Shown piece after piece: positions 1 to 7,997 of a stretch of DNA of 64,000 nucleotides (the stretch's first letter is position 1; the number at the start of each line of letters is the position of its first letter). The stretch is taken from NCBI GenBank assembly GCA_008180335.1, contig VTEF01000005.1:186001-250000 (forward strand). The letters are read 5' to 3'. Both the position numbers and the translations under genes were made by a program. The notes under the pieces are model-generated. The model searched no databases. It saw nothing but the letters and a program-made list of their open reading frames with translations, and had not been told where the DNA came from. The stretch is from Priestia megaterium (GTDB taxonomy: Bacteria > Bacillota > Bacilli > Bacillales > Bacillaceae_H).

Positions 1-70
1 TTGTCTGTTCAGACAGGTTTTTGAACTCCCTATCATCTTTAAAGTCTTGGATAGCAAATTTTAACAACAT
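1..70 (-). CDS. Probable tyrosine recombinase/integrase, N-terminal fragment (cut by window edge)
   Basis: The minus strand is open from an ATG at 68-70 to the window edge and gives about 23 residues beginning MLLKFAIQDFKDDREF. A short hydrophobic start followed by an acidic, basic 'DDREFKNLS' stretch resembles the SAM-like core-binding domain at the N terminus of phage-type integrases. The catalytic domain lies outside the window. The ATG directly follows the T-run of the terminator at 74-116 and has no clear ribosome site, so the true start or the gene's integrity is uncertain. Its position just beyond the 3' end of a tRNA gene is typical of integrases of tRNA-targeting elements. The family call rests on a short stretch and is tentative. 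Confidence 0.45.
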   Translation of the reverse strand, partial: MLLKFAIQDFKDDREFKNLSEQT

Positions 71-73
71 AAA

Positions 74-116
74 AAGACCACTAACCTTCTCATTTTCAAA
101 GAAGGTTAGTGGTCTT
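74..116 (-). terminator. Intrinsic terminator downstream of tRNA-Val
   Basis: A perfect 16-bp inverted repeat (74-89 with 101-116, loop of 11) is followed on the minus strand by a run of T. It ends transcription from the tRNA-Val gene. Confidence 0.8.
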
Positions 117-202
117 AATTGTAAGAAAAAGGTCTAACAACGACCACTTTCTTACTAAGGTTGCAAAATCCTTGCAAAACCCTTTATATACATAGTTTGG
201 TA

Positions 203-274
203 TGAGCGATGAGGGATTCGAACCCCCGACCCCATCCCTGTCAAGGATGTATTCTCCCACTGAACTAATCGCTC
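203..274 (-). tRNA. tRNA-Val (anticodon GAC)
   Basis: The minus strand folds into a full cloverleaf of 72 nt. The acceptor arms GAGCGAT/ATCGCTC pair perfectly, positions 8-9 are T and A, and the D stem is GTTC/GAAT. The anticodon stem CATCC/GGATG encloses the loop TTGACAG, so the anticodon is GAC, and the T arm has a TTCGAAT loop. The discriminator is A and CCA is not encoded. It is a lone tRNA with its own terminator at 74-116. Its 3' end faces the integrase-like fragment, which makes it a candidate attachment site. Confidence 0.92.
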
Positions 275-408
275 GTGATTCGCTTTATGTATTCTCTTAT
301 TATATGAAAACTGCCTGCTTTTTGTCAACAGTTTTCTTGAAGTCATGGGAATGGAAGCGGTGTTATAGTTTTTGATAGAATAGATGTATCAAGGAGGAGA
401 TTCATTTT

Positions 409-1044
409 ATGACTGTTAAAATCGAAATCTATTCAGATTTTGTCTGTCCGTTTTGCTTTTTAGGTAAAAAAACGTTAAACGAAGCCGTTGCAGGAAAAAA
501 TGTCAACATTGAGTGGAAACCGTTTGAACTTCGCCCTGCCCTTGCAGAACAGATCTCTACTCAAGAACCATATATTCAACAGTCTTGGGAACAATCACTC
601 AAACCACTGGCAGCACGATTAGGAGTGAAAATGGATTTACCAGCCATTGATCCGATCCCTCGTACACACTTAGCCCATGAAGGTTTTCAATTCGCCAAAA
701 AGCACGGGAAAGAGAATGCATATGTGGACGCAGTGTTTAAAGCATATTGGGAAAGTGGCAAGGACATTAGTAAAGTTGCCATTCTAGCGGATATAGCTGA
801 TGAAATCGGCCTCGATCGTCATATTTTTACATTGGCATTAAAAGAACGCACCTTTGAACAAGTGCACCGTGAACAAATTGACTATGCTTGCAATGTAGCA
901 AAAGTAATAGCAGTTCCTACGTTTAAAATTGGGAACCGCACCCTTCACGGTCTAACTTCAAAAGAAACCATTGAACAAGCAATTTTCCAAGCAAATGAAA
1001 GAGGAGCAGCCGACGGAGAGAACTGCCGTATCGACGGATGTTAA
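409..1044 (+). CDS. DsbA-family oxidoreductase, FrnE-like (YwbO type)
   Basis: A 211-residue thioredoxin-fold protein of the DsbA/FrnE group, the same type as B. subtilis YwbO. The N terminus runs straight into a beta strand and a CPFC redox motif at residues 13-16, with no signal peptide, so it acts in the cytoplasm. A cis-Pro-type 'VPTF' segment lies near residue 170, where thioredoxin folds expect it. Two more cysteines sit in the last ten residues (ENCRIDGC). The ATG follows AAGGAGGAGATTCATTTT. Family members are thiol oxidoreductases or isomerases; the substrate is unknown. The NAT gene follows 46 bp downstream on the same strand with its own ribosome site, so the two may be co-transcribed. 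Confidence 0.88.
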   Translation: MTVKIEIYSDFVCPFCFLGKKTLNEAVAGKNVNIEWKPFELRPALAEQISTQEPYIQQSWEQSLKPLAARLGVKMDLPAIDPIPRTHLAHEGFQFAKKHGKENAYVDAVFKAYWESGKDISKVAILADIADEIGLDRHIFTLALKERTFEQVHREQIDYACNVAKVIAVPTFKIGNRTLHGLTSKETIEQAIFQANERGAADGENCRIDGC

Positions 1045-1090
1045 TGGTTGAGCCGAGTGTCTACTCATCTTTTTATAAGGAGGCGTTAAA

Positions 1091-1840
1091 ATGAATAGCA
1101 AGTACTATTTCACTCGATTTTTAGCGAAAAAAACAACTGTCCCCACCTATGAGAATTTGGAATTTTTACAAGAAAAGCACATGCTTCATGTTCCATTTGA
1201 GAATTTAGATGTAATCAGTAAGACACCAATCATTACAGACTTAGAACGGATTTTTGAAAAAGTCGTGATTAATTTACGCGGCGGATTTTGTTATGAACTG
1301 AACGGATTATTCGGCTGGCTCTTACGTGATATCGGCTATAATACTTACTATGTATCTGCTACCGTCAAAAAGCCAGATGGATCATGGACAATGGAAGGCA
1401 GTCATGCAACAAATCTCGTAACAGTAGATGGAAAAGACTATATTGTCGATGTTGGTTTTGGTGATTCTGTCCGCAAACCAATGCCGCTAACAGGTGAAGT
1501 TATAACAGATATTAGCGGCTCGTATCGCATGATGAAGCTTAACGAGACAACGTATGATTTTCAGCATCTTGAACAGGGAAATTGGAAAACTTTATATCGT
1601 GTCTCAACGGTGGAAAAAGAGCTTTCTGATTTTGCACCAATGTGTGACTTTAATCAAACATCCCCTGATTCTCCATTTACACATAAGCGCCTAGTCACGA
1701 TTGCAACCAAAACCGGACGTACGACACTTTCTGATTTAACGTTAACGTTTACTGAAAACGGTGAGAAGACAAAACAAGAAATTACAGAGGATCAATTGAA
1801 CACCATTCTTCAACAATATTTTTATATTATTATGATGTAG
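1091..1840 (+). CDS. nat: Arylamine N-acetyltransferase
   Basis: A 249-residue cytosolic acetyltransferase that moves an acetyl group from acetyl-CoA to arylamines or hydrazines through a cysteine intermediate. The whole catalytic triad is visible: Cys67 in RGGFCYELN, His105 in GSHATNLV and Asp120 in YIVDVGFG. Length is slightly shorter than typical family members (about 250-290). The start follows AAGGAGGCGTTAAA. It lies just downstream of the FrnE-like gene and ends at a hairpin (1840-1858). Such enzymes are usually tied to detoxification of aromatic amines; the natural substrate here is not known. Confidence 0.93.
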   Translation: MNSKYYFTRFLAKKTTVPTYENLEFLQEKHMLHVPFENLDVISKTPIITDLERIFEKVVINLRGGFCYELNGLFGWLLRDIGYNTYYVSATVKKPDGSWTMEGSHATNLVTVDGKDYIVDVGFGDSVRKPMPLTGEVITDISGSYRMMKLNETTYDFQHLEQGNWKTLYRVSTVEKELSDFAPMCDFNQTSPDSPFTHKRLVTIATKTGRTTLSDLTLTFTENGEKTKQEITEDQLNTILQQYFYIIMM

Positions 1841-1862
1841 CATCGCCATAAGCGGTGCTTTT
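1840..1862 (+). terminator. Terminator after NAT gene
   Basis: Stem GCATCGC/GCGGTGC (one G-T pair) with a 5-nt loop and a following T-run, starting at the NAT stop codon. Confidence 0.6.
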
Positions 1863-2027
1863 GGCTTTCCCCCTGTTTTTCTCTACCCTTTATTCATATC
1901 GCTTCCACAAGCTGGTAGACTCTGTTTATTCGTACATGTTTATTACTAGTAATTTGTATATGTTTTTTAATCAATTCATTCTCCTCTATACCTCCTCATC
2001 TTATCCTAAAAATCAGCGCTTATAATC

Positions 2028-2065
2028 GAAAAAGCTTCTTCCTGTGATTAGGAAGAAGCTTTTTC
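2028..2065. terminator. Bidirectional terminator downstream of gntP
   Basis: A 16-bp perfect stem (2028-2043 with 2050-2065) with a 6-nt loop and A/T tracts at the stem ends. It lies just past the minus-strand gntP stop and could also stop read-through from the NAT gene. Confidence 0.85.
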
Positions 2066-2080
2066 ACATCTTTCTTTTGA

Positions 2081-3406
2081 TTAAATAAACATATTAAGCA
2101 ATAACACGCCACCAAAAGCAATGAAGGAAAGCAATGTTTCCAACACTGTCCATGTTTTGAACGTTTCTTGTACAGTTAAGCCAAGATATTCTTTTACCAT
2201 CCAAAAGCCCGCGTCATTAACATGTGAAAACATAAGTGAACCGGCACCCGTTGCAATAACAAGCAGCTCTAGATTTACGCCTGACATGTGTTCAATGACC
2301 GGGGATACAATACCCGCTGCAGTCGTAAGCGCCACTGTTGCCGAACCCGTTGCCACTCGAATAAGGCCTGCAATCAGAAATGCTAACACAATTGGTGATA
2401 GGGATAGATTTTCAGACATCTGTGCGATTGTAGTGCCGACACCGCTATCAATTAAAATTTGCTTAAAGCCGCCGCCAGCACCAATAATTAATACAATTGA
2501 TCCAACTGGTAATAGACACTCTTCTGTTAATTTTTTAATCGTATTTTTGTCCATTCCTTGTCGCATGCCAAGGAAGTAAAATGCTGCAAAACATGCAATT
2601 AAAAGCGCAATAATCGGGCTGCCAATGAAAATAAACAGCTTTTCCATACTGCTTGTTAACGGTAAATAAGGGGCAATTGCCGATAAAATCATTAAAAGAA
2701 CCGGAAGTAAAATAACAAAGAATGAAATGCCCGTACTTGGCAAATCTTTAGACGATGTCTTAATGCGAATTAACTCGGGCTCTCCTTCTGGAATCACACG
2801 CTTATGAACCCACTTTGCAAAGACTGGTCCCGCTATAATCGCAGCTGGTAGCGCAATGATTAACGAGTAAAGAAGTACTTTTCCAAGGTTTGCATCATAA
2901 ATACTGATTGCCGCCATCGCTCCTGGATGCGGAGGTACAAGACCATGCACAATGGATAAACCGGCAATTACCGGAAGAGCAATAAGTAAAATATTTTGCT
3001 TTGTTGTTTTATGAATTGAAATGACTAACGGTAATAAAATTAAAATCCCAACTTCAAAGAATACAGGTATTCCGATAATAAATCCTGCAAATAACATTGC
3101 CCACGGCAATCTTTTTACACCGAAAGATCGAACAAAGAAATCGGCTACTTGCATCCCTGCTCCTGAATCAGCCATTAATTTCCCTAATATTGTCCCAAGT
3201 GCTAAAATCCCAACTAAGTGACCTAGAACGCCGCCTACTCCTGTTTCATATGCCGTTACAATTTTATCTAATGATAAGCCAGACGTAATGGCTAAAAATA
3301 AACTTGCAACCGTTAAGCTAATAAATGCATGCCATTTAAAAACTGAAACTCCGATGACAACGATTATAATTGATAAAACCGTCATTACTAATAAAAATGT
3401 ATCCAT
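2081..3406 (-). CDS. gntP: Gluconate:H+ symporter, GntP family
   Basis: A polytopic membrane permease of about 441 residues with around 12 hydrophobic segments, including GntP-family stretches such as 'GHLVGILALGTILGKLMADSG', 'VPPHPGAMAAI' and 'SATVALTTAAGI'. It imports gluconate together with protons. The start is taken at 3406 (MDTFLLV), which has AGGTGG at a spacing of 8. The longer frame from 3430 would begin inside that ribosome site. Two cre-like sites lie upstream (3434-3447 and 3521-3534), in keeping with catabolite repression. In B. subtilis gntP sits in one operon with gntK and gntZ; here the catalase gene separates it from gntK. Family assignment is sure; a related sugar-acid substrate cannot be excluded. 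Confidence 0.92.
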   Translation of the reverse strand: MDTFLLVMTVLSIIIVVIGVSVFKWHAFISLTVASLFLAITSGLSLDKIVTAYETGVGGVLGHLVGILALGTILGKLMADSGAGMQVADFFVRSFGVKRLPWAMLFAGFIIGIPVFFEVGILILLPLVISIHKTTKQNILLIALPVIAGLSIVHGLVPPHPGAMAAISIYDANLGKVLLYSLIIALPAAIIAGPVFAKWVHKRVIPEGEPELIRIKTSSKDLPSTGISFFVILLPVLLMILSAIAPYLPLTSSMEKLFIFIGSPIIALLIACFAAFYFLGMRQGMDKNTIKKLTEECLLPVGSIVLIIGAGGGFKQILIDSGVGTTIAQMSENLSLSPIVLAFLIAGLIRVATGSATVALTTAAGIVSPVIEHMSGVNLELLVIATGAGSLMFSHVNDAGFWMVKEYLGLTVQETFKTWTVLETLLSFIAFGGVLLLNMFI

Positions 3407-3433
3407 GCTGTTTTCCACCTTTCTCTCCAAAAG

Positions 3434-3447
3434 TGTAACCGGTTTCT
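3434..3447. promoter_or_regulatory. cre-like CcpA operator upstream of gntP
   Basis: TGTAACCGGTTTCT matches the cre consensus TGWAARCGYTWNCW at 12 of 14 positions, and its centre AACCGGTT is a perfect palindrome. It lies about 30 bp before the gntP start, where it could block transcription. Confidence 0.55.
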
Positions 3448-3520
3448 TTTTATTGAATCGAATTCATTATTAAAAAATAGTCTTATAGTTTGATATTGTT
3501 TTCATTTAGATATGTAGAAT

Positions 3521-3534
3521 GGAAAGCGATTTCA
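3521..3534. promoter_or_regulatory. Second cre-like site upstream of gntP
   Basis: GGAAAGCGATTTCA is nearly palindromic and fits the relaxed cre pattern except at the first base. It lies about 115 bp upstream of the gntP start. The AT-rich region 3535-3710 beyond it shows no gene. Confidence 0.5.
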
Positions 3535-3713
3535 AATCATACTTAGATTATATGAAAAAAAATTTCTCAAATCAATAAAAAATAATAAAAAAATTTATTT
3601 TTTTCAAACCTCTTCTTCTATCTATTTATTCTGCTTGTCATCGCCAACCTTTTATTTACTACCTTTCAAGGAAAATTCCAGCTTATGAAATACGCTAAAG
3701 GTGAACGTTAATA

Positions 3714-3749
3714 ACCCCCATCGTTAGCTTGGCAAGCATAAATGGGGGT
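3714..3749 (-). terminator. Hairpin downstream of catalase gene
   Basis: ACCCCCAT (3714-3721) pairs with ATGGGGGT (3742-3749) around a 20-nt loop, just past the catalase stop. The T-run after the stem is poor, so the terminator call is tentative. Confidence 0.45.
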
Positions 3750-3768
3750 GTTAACTAGATAAATCTTG

Positions 3769-5706
3769 CTATACTTTTCTTGTCCAATGACGGTGCTTAG
3801 CAATCGCGTCAATCAATTTCTCAGTGAATGAACTCAGGTCTTCTACATTATTAACCGTAACAACTCCATCTATTTCTGAAGCAATCTTATTTTCTGATTC
3901 AGCTGGCTGAATACCTGAAGAAACGAGTAAATCGACTCCTTCATTCGCAGCTCCAATCGGCTTATAATGATCGAAAGCCTCCGTGATAAAGCTTACTCCT
4001 TCTTTATTGGCTTTTAAATAGTCTACACTTTGTTTGCCTCCAGCGACATAACATGCATCAAATAATACTGAATCGCTTGTAAGAAATGTATGCATTGCTT
4101 CAAGCTGTTCTCCATTAGCACCTTTAATTACACCTAGATTGCTGCTAATAACCTGTGATATGATACCTTGTTTTTTCAATGCTTTTGTCACTTCTTTTAC
4201 TTCCTGATCGTTAAATCCATTTTCAGCTAAAACAGCGACTTTTCTTGTGCTTGGATGCTTAACAGTACTTTGCTGGCTCAAGGCTGGAGAAGAAAGCGGT
4301 TCTTTAACGTGATTTTCATTTGTAGGTGCTTTAGCCCCGATGCCAACTGCAATTTGTTCAGCTAAGTATGAATCAACATTACTGAACATATCTACCACTT
4401 GCTGTTTGACACCTTTATTCTTCACCTTTCCTACTTCAAAGCGGAAAGCTTGAATAATATGTTGCTTCTCTACTTCTGACATGCTATTCCAAAAAAGCCT
4501 TGCTTGTGAATAATGATCTTTAAAGCTTTCACTGCGCTGGCGAACCTTCCTGCCTTCCACTTTTTCTTGATAATGGACATAGCCGCCCTCTTCTTCTAAT
4601 GCAGGCTTTGGATCATTATTTTGAAGAGAATTATTGCGGTAAGCTACAGGTCCTCGGTTGATGCTCATTCGATGATAGCCATCATACTGGTTATTATGAA
4701 ATGGACATACCGGTCTATTGATTGGAATTTCATGATAATTAGGGCCTCCTAAACGAATCAATTGCGTATCCGTGTAAGAAAAAAGCCGCCCTTGAAGCAA
4801 TGGATCATTCGTAAAATCGATGCCTGGTACGACATTACCTGGATGGAATGCAACTTGCTCCGTCTCAGCAAACACATTATCCTGATTACGGTTTAATGTC
4901 ATTTTTCCAATTATTTCAACCGGTACTATCTCTTCCGGCCACAGTTTAGTCGGATCAAGAATGTCAAAATTAAAATTAAATTCATCCTCTTCTTCAATCA
5001 TCTGAATACCAAGCTCAAATTCTGGATAACCGCCTCTTTCAACAGCTTCCCAAAGATCACGACGGTGAAAATCGGGATCCTTGCCTGCTAGTTTTTGAGC
5101 TTCATCCCAGACAAGAGAATGTATGCCAAGGACTGGATTCCAATGAAATTTGACAAAATGCGCTTTTCCTTGTTCGTTCACAAACCTAAAGGTATGAACA
5201 CCAAACCCTCCCATCATCCGATAACTGCGCGGTATTGCACGATCAGACATCGCCCACATAACCATATGAGCCGTTTCTGTATTATTAGCTACAAAGTCCC
5301 AAAAAGTATCGTGTGCCGTAGAAGCCTGAGGAATTTCATTATGAGGCTCCGGCTTAAAAGAATGAACCAAATCCGGGAATTTAATTGCATCTTGGATAAA
5401 AAAAACGGGAATATTATTACCGACTAAATCATAATTTCCCTCTTCTGTATAAAATTTAGTTGCAAAACCTCTAACATCTCGGACTGCATCTCCAGAACCT
5501 TTTGAACCTGCTACTGTAGAAAATCGAACAAATACAAGTGTTTTAACAGATGGATTCTGAAGAAACTTCGCTTTTGTATACTCATTCATCGACTCATACA
5601 CTTGAAAATACCCATGCACTCCGTATCCTCTAGCATGGACAACTCGCTCTGGAATTCGCTCATGGTCAAAATGAGTCATTTTTTCACGAAAATGAAAATC
5701 CTCCAT
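3769..5706 (-). CDS. katE: Large-subunit catalase, open part of an interrupted gene
   Basis: A clade-2 (large subunit) haem catalase that splits hydrogen peroxide to water and oxygen in the cytoplasm. In the 645-residue open part the catalytic His is residue 24 (VVHARG), the distal Asn is in GNNIP near 97-98 and the haem-ligand Tyr is residue 311 (RLFSYTDT). The C-terminal ~150 residues form the class-I glutamine-amidotransferase-like domain typical of large catalases. The family N-terminal arm lies upstream in the same frame (5707-5871) but is cut off by a TAG at 5818-5820. Translation might restart at the ATG 5704-5706, which has GAGG ten bases upstream. The core is intact, but loss of the arm usually matters for tetramer assembly. 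Confidence 0.88.
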   Translation of the reverse strand: MEDFHFREKMTHFDHERIPERVVHARGYGVHGYFQVYESMNEYTKAKFLQNPSVKTLVFVRFSTVAGSKGSGDAVRDVRGFATKFYTEEGNYDLVGNNIPVFFIQDAIKFPDLVHSFKPEPHNEIPQASTAHDTFWDFVANNTETAHMVMWAMSDRAIPRSYRMMGGFGVHTFRFVNEQGKAHFVKFHWNPVLGIHSLVWDEAQKLAGKDPDFHRRDLWEAVERGGYPEFELGIQMIEEEDEFNFNFDILDPTKLWPEEIVPVEIIGKMTLNRNQDNVFAETEQVAFHPGNVVPGIDFTNDPLLQGRLFSYTDTQLIRLGGPNYHEIPINRPVCPFHNNQYDGYHRMSINRGPVAYRNNSLQNNDPKPALEEEGGYVHYQEKVEGRKVRQRSESFKDHYSQARLFWNSMSEVEKQHIIQAFRFEVGKVKNKGVKQQVVDMFSNVDSYLAEQIAVGIGAKAPTNENHVKEPLSSPALSQQSTVKHPSTRKVAVLAENGFNDQEVKEVTKALKKQGIISQVISSNLGVIKGANGEQLEAMHTFLTSDSVLFDACYVAGGKQSVDYLKANKEGVSFITEAFDHYKPIGAANEGVDLLVSSGIQPAESENKIASEIDGVVTVNNVEDLSSFTEKLIDAIAKHRHWTRKV

Positions 5707-5871
5707 TAGTGTAGGACCTCGTTCTCCTGCTTTTAAAGAATGTTCGGTATCCGATACACGTACTCCCTGATTAGTTGTGAGCTTCTCGCCTCGGTTGTCT
5801 ACTCTAAATTCCTCTAACTACTTATCCTTACTATGCTCATTGACAATGTTGCGTCGTGGATTGTTGGGCAT
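5707..5871 (-). pseudogene. katE: 5' part of katE with in-frame amber codon
   Basis: The minus strand reads ATG at 5869-5871 behind TAGGAGGAATGAAAA, then 17 codons (MPNNPRRNIVNEHSKDK), then TAG at 5818-5820. It stays open in the same frame through TTNQGVRVSDTEHSLKAGERGPTLMEDF into the catalase core. The residues on both sides of the stop match the conserved large-catalase N terminus, where B. subtilis KatE, from memory, has Gln after its NEHSKDE segment. The simplest reading is a CAG/CAA to TAG change, or a sequencing error. Confidence 0.8.
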
Positions 5872-6290
5872 TTTTCATTCCTCCTACTTGTTATTTGAAA
5901 GCATCTCATCTGAAACACTTTTAAACCGATTAAATAAGCTGAATGACTACGCTTTCATATCCATACATTTTTCCCCATAACCATCAAACAGATATTTAAT
6001 GAAGTACCACGTTACTTCGGCAATTAAACTTATATAAGGATAATTTTCGAAAAACTTGTCGTAACTTACTGCTGTTAAGGCGCCTTATTTACTTCGATTT
6101 CATCTGTTAAACAAAACATCAAAAACGCTATGCAGCAAGTTCACATGGCGTTTTTGATGTTTCTATTTATTAAGCAGTTCCTTACACTAATACTTTTAAT
6201 CAGTTTGCAATATTTTGAACTGCAAAGCCTTATTCTTTTAAAATCTTTTGTTCAGAAAGAGATGCACCGACTTGGTCAACTGTTACATTG
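5872..6290. other. Intergenic region between katE and gntK
   Basis: About 420 bp holding the katE promoter region (right after 5871) and a hairpin at 6114-6162. I searched by eye for a sigma-B promoter before katE and found none convincing. No credible gene is present. Confidence 0.6.
6114..6162 (-). terminator. Terminator-like hairpin downstream of gntK
   Basis: A 15-bp perfect stem (AAACATCAAAAACGC at 6114-6128 with its complement at 6148-6162) around a 19-nt loop. It lies 130 bp past the gntK stop and is A/T-rich on both sides. Confidence 0.6.
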
Positions 6291-7835
6291 TTACTTATTC
6301 ACTCGTTTTTTCTGGAACGTAGCAATGCTTTCATATTCTTCTTTTAATACCCGAGAAAGACGAATATAAATAGCTGTCAATTCTTTATACACCTCAATGT
6401 TCTCTTTGTTTGGTTGATGATGATGAGTAGCACCTACCATATTAGAAACAACATTTAATGAATCAATTTCACCTAAACTATACAAACCTATAATCACCGC
6501 TCCAAGACACGAACTCTCAAAACTCTCTGGAACTGATACTTCTTGATTAAAGATATCAGCCATCATTTGCCGCCACAGCGGCGAACGGGCGAAGCCGCCT
6601 GTTGCTTGAATTTTTTTCGGCTCTCCAATTAATTCTTCTAACGCCAAAAGAACCGTGTATAAATTGAAAATGACACCTTCTAGTACTGCCCGAATCATAT
6701 GCTCTTTCTTATGATGCAAACCTAATCCAAAAAATGATCCTCGCGCATTAGCATCCCAAAGCGGTGCGCGTTCACCAGACAAATACGGATGAAACAGCAA
6801 CCCATCTGCTCCAGGATTCACTAAAGCTGCAATATCAGTCAAAACTTCGTATGGATCTTTCCCTAAACGTTTAGCTGTCTCCACCTCTGCTGCCCCAAAC
6901 TGATCTCGTGCCCATCTAAAAATCATACCACCGTTATTAACAGGTCCTCCAATAACCCAGTGATTTTCCGTTAACGCATAACAAAAAATTCGGCCTTTTG
7001 GATCAACAATCGGCCGATCCGTTACCGCTCGAATCGCTCCGCTTGTTCCAATGGTAACGGCGACAACACCAGGTTCAATTGCATTCACTCCAAGATTGGA
7101 CAGCACCCCGTCACTTGCTCCTATAACAAACGGAATGGTTGGTACTAAATTCATTTGGCTTGCAAGCTCTGGATTTAATCCTTGCATGCGATGTGTTGTG
7201 GAAACAGGCGTTGAAAGTTGATCTGCTGATATTCCCATTATCCGAAGTGCTTCTTCATCCCAAGCTAAATTTTTCAAGTTAAACATGCCTGTCGCTGAGG
7301 CAATCGAATAATCAATGACGTATTCGTTAAATAATTTGTAGAAGACATACTCTTTAATAGAAATAAATTTGTATGTGCGTGCCACTAATTCTGGCTGCTC
7401 ATAGCGAAGCCATGTTAATTTTGAAAGCGGCGACATCGGATGAACTGGTGTGCCCGTACGAAGATAAATTTCATGGCCATTCCATTCGTTTTTTATTTTA
7501 TCTGCCCACTTCGCACTTCGATTATCCGCCCATGTAATACATCTTGTAAGCGGTTTTCCTTTTTGGTCAACTGCAATAACACTGTGCATAGCTGAGCTAA
7601 ATGAAACACATAAAATATCATTTGGATTTACACGACTCTTTTCTATAACCGTTTGAATGGTCGTAACGACTGCCTGAAAAATTTCATCTGGATCTTGTTC
7701 TGCCATGTCGGGTATCGGTGAATACAAAGGGTATTCAACCCCAAAGCTTGAAATCACCGTTCCATCTGTTGAAAACAGTACAGACTTTGTACTAGTTGTC
7801 CCAATATCGACACCAATTGCATACTTCGTGTTCAT
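6291..7835 (-). CDS. gntK: Gluconokinase, FGGY family
   Basis: A 514-residue sugar kinase that phosphorylates gluconate to 6-phosphogluconate in the cytoplasm. The N terminus has the actin-like ATPase phosphate loop GVDIGTTSTK (residues 8-17). The C-terminal FGGY half carries the 'SGERAPLWD' segment and the 'TGGFARSPLWRQMMAD' signature. Length equals that of B. subtilis GntK. The ribosome site is AGGAGGAAGAA. The 6-phosphogluconate dehydrogenase gene lies 160 bp upstream on the same strand, so the two probably form one transcript controlled by the divergent RpiR-type regulator. The next gene downstream on the strand is the catalase. Confidence 0.94.
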   Translation of the reverse strand: MNTKYAIGVDIGTTSTKSVLFSTDGTVISSFGVEYPLYSPIPDMAEQDPDEIFQAVVTTIQTVIEKSRVNPNDILCVSFSSAMHSVIAVDQKGKPLTRCITWADNRSAKWADKIKNEWNGHEIYLRTGTPVHPMSPLSKLTWLRYEQPELVARTYKFISIKEYVFYKLFNEYVIDYSIASATGMFNLKNLAWDEEALRIMGISADQLSTPVSTTHRMQGLNPELASQMNLVPTIPFVIGASDGVLSNLGVNAIEPGVVAVTIGTSGAIRAVTDRPIVDPKGRIFCYALTENHWVIGGPVNNGGMIFRWARDQFGAAEVETAKRLGKDPYEVLTDIAALVNPGADGLLFHPYLSGERAPLWDANARGSFFGLGLHHKKEHMIRAVLEGVIFNLYTVLLALEELIGEPKKIQATGGFARSPLWRQMMADIFNQEVSVPESFESSCLGAVIIGLYSLGEIDSLNVVSNMVGATHHHQPNKENIEVYKELTAIYIRLSRVLKEEYESIATFQKKRVNK

Positions 7836-7997
7836 TGTTCTTCCTCCTGTTAAACGACCTTTTCTTCTACTGTTAACAGACAGTTCCCCACGACTATGAG
7901 AAGTTCAGTAGAATGGAGAAAGACTGCCTGTAAAGATCTGTCCGATTTGATTTAACTAACAACCAGCAAGAACGCTCCACTAATTGCTAGTTTTACT

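Noticed and set aside
155-346. 63-codon minus-strand open frame over the tRNA region
   Set aside because: It overlaps the complete tRNA-Val cloverleaf (203-274) and has no ribosome site; it is a chance frame.
2121-2579. 152-codon plus-strand frame
   Set aside because: It is antisense to the intact gntP coding region and has no matching motifs or ribosome site.
5872-6010. Sigma-B promoter before katE
   Set aside because: GTTTGA- and GGGGAA-like blocks are present but the spacing is about 7 rather than 12-15 bases.
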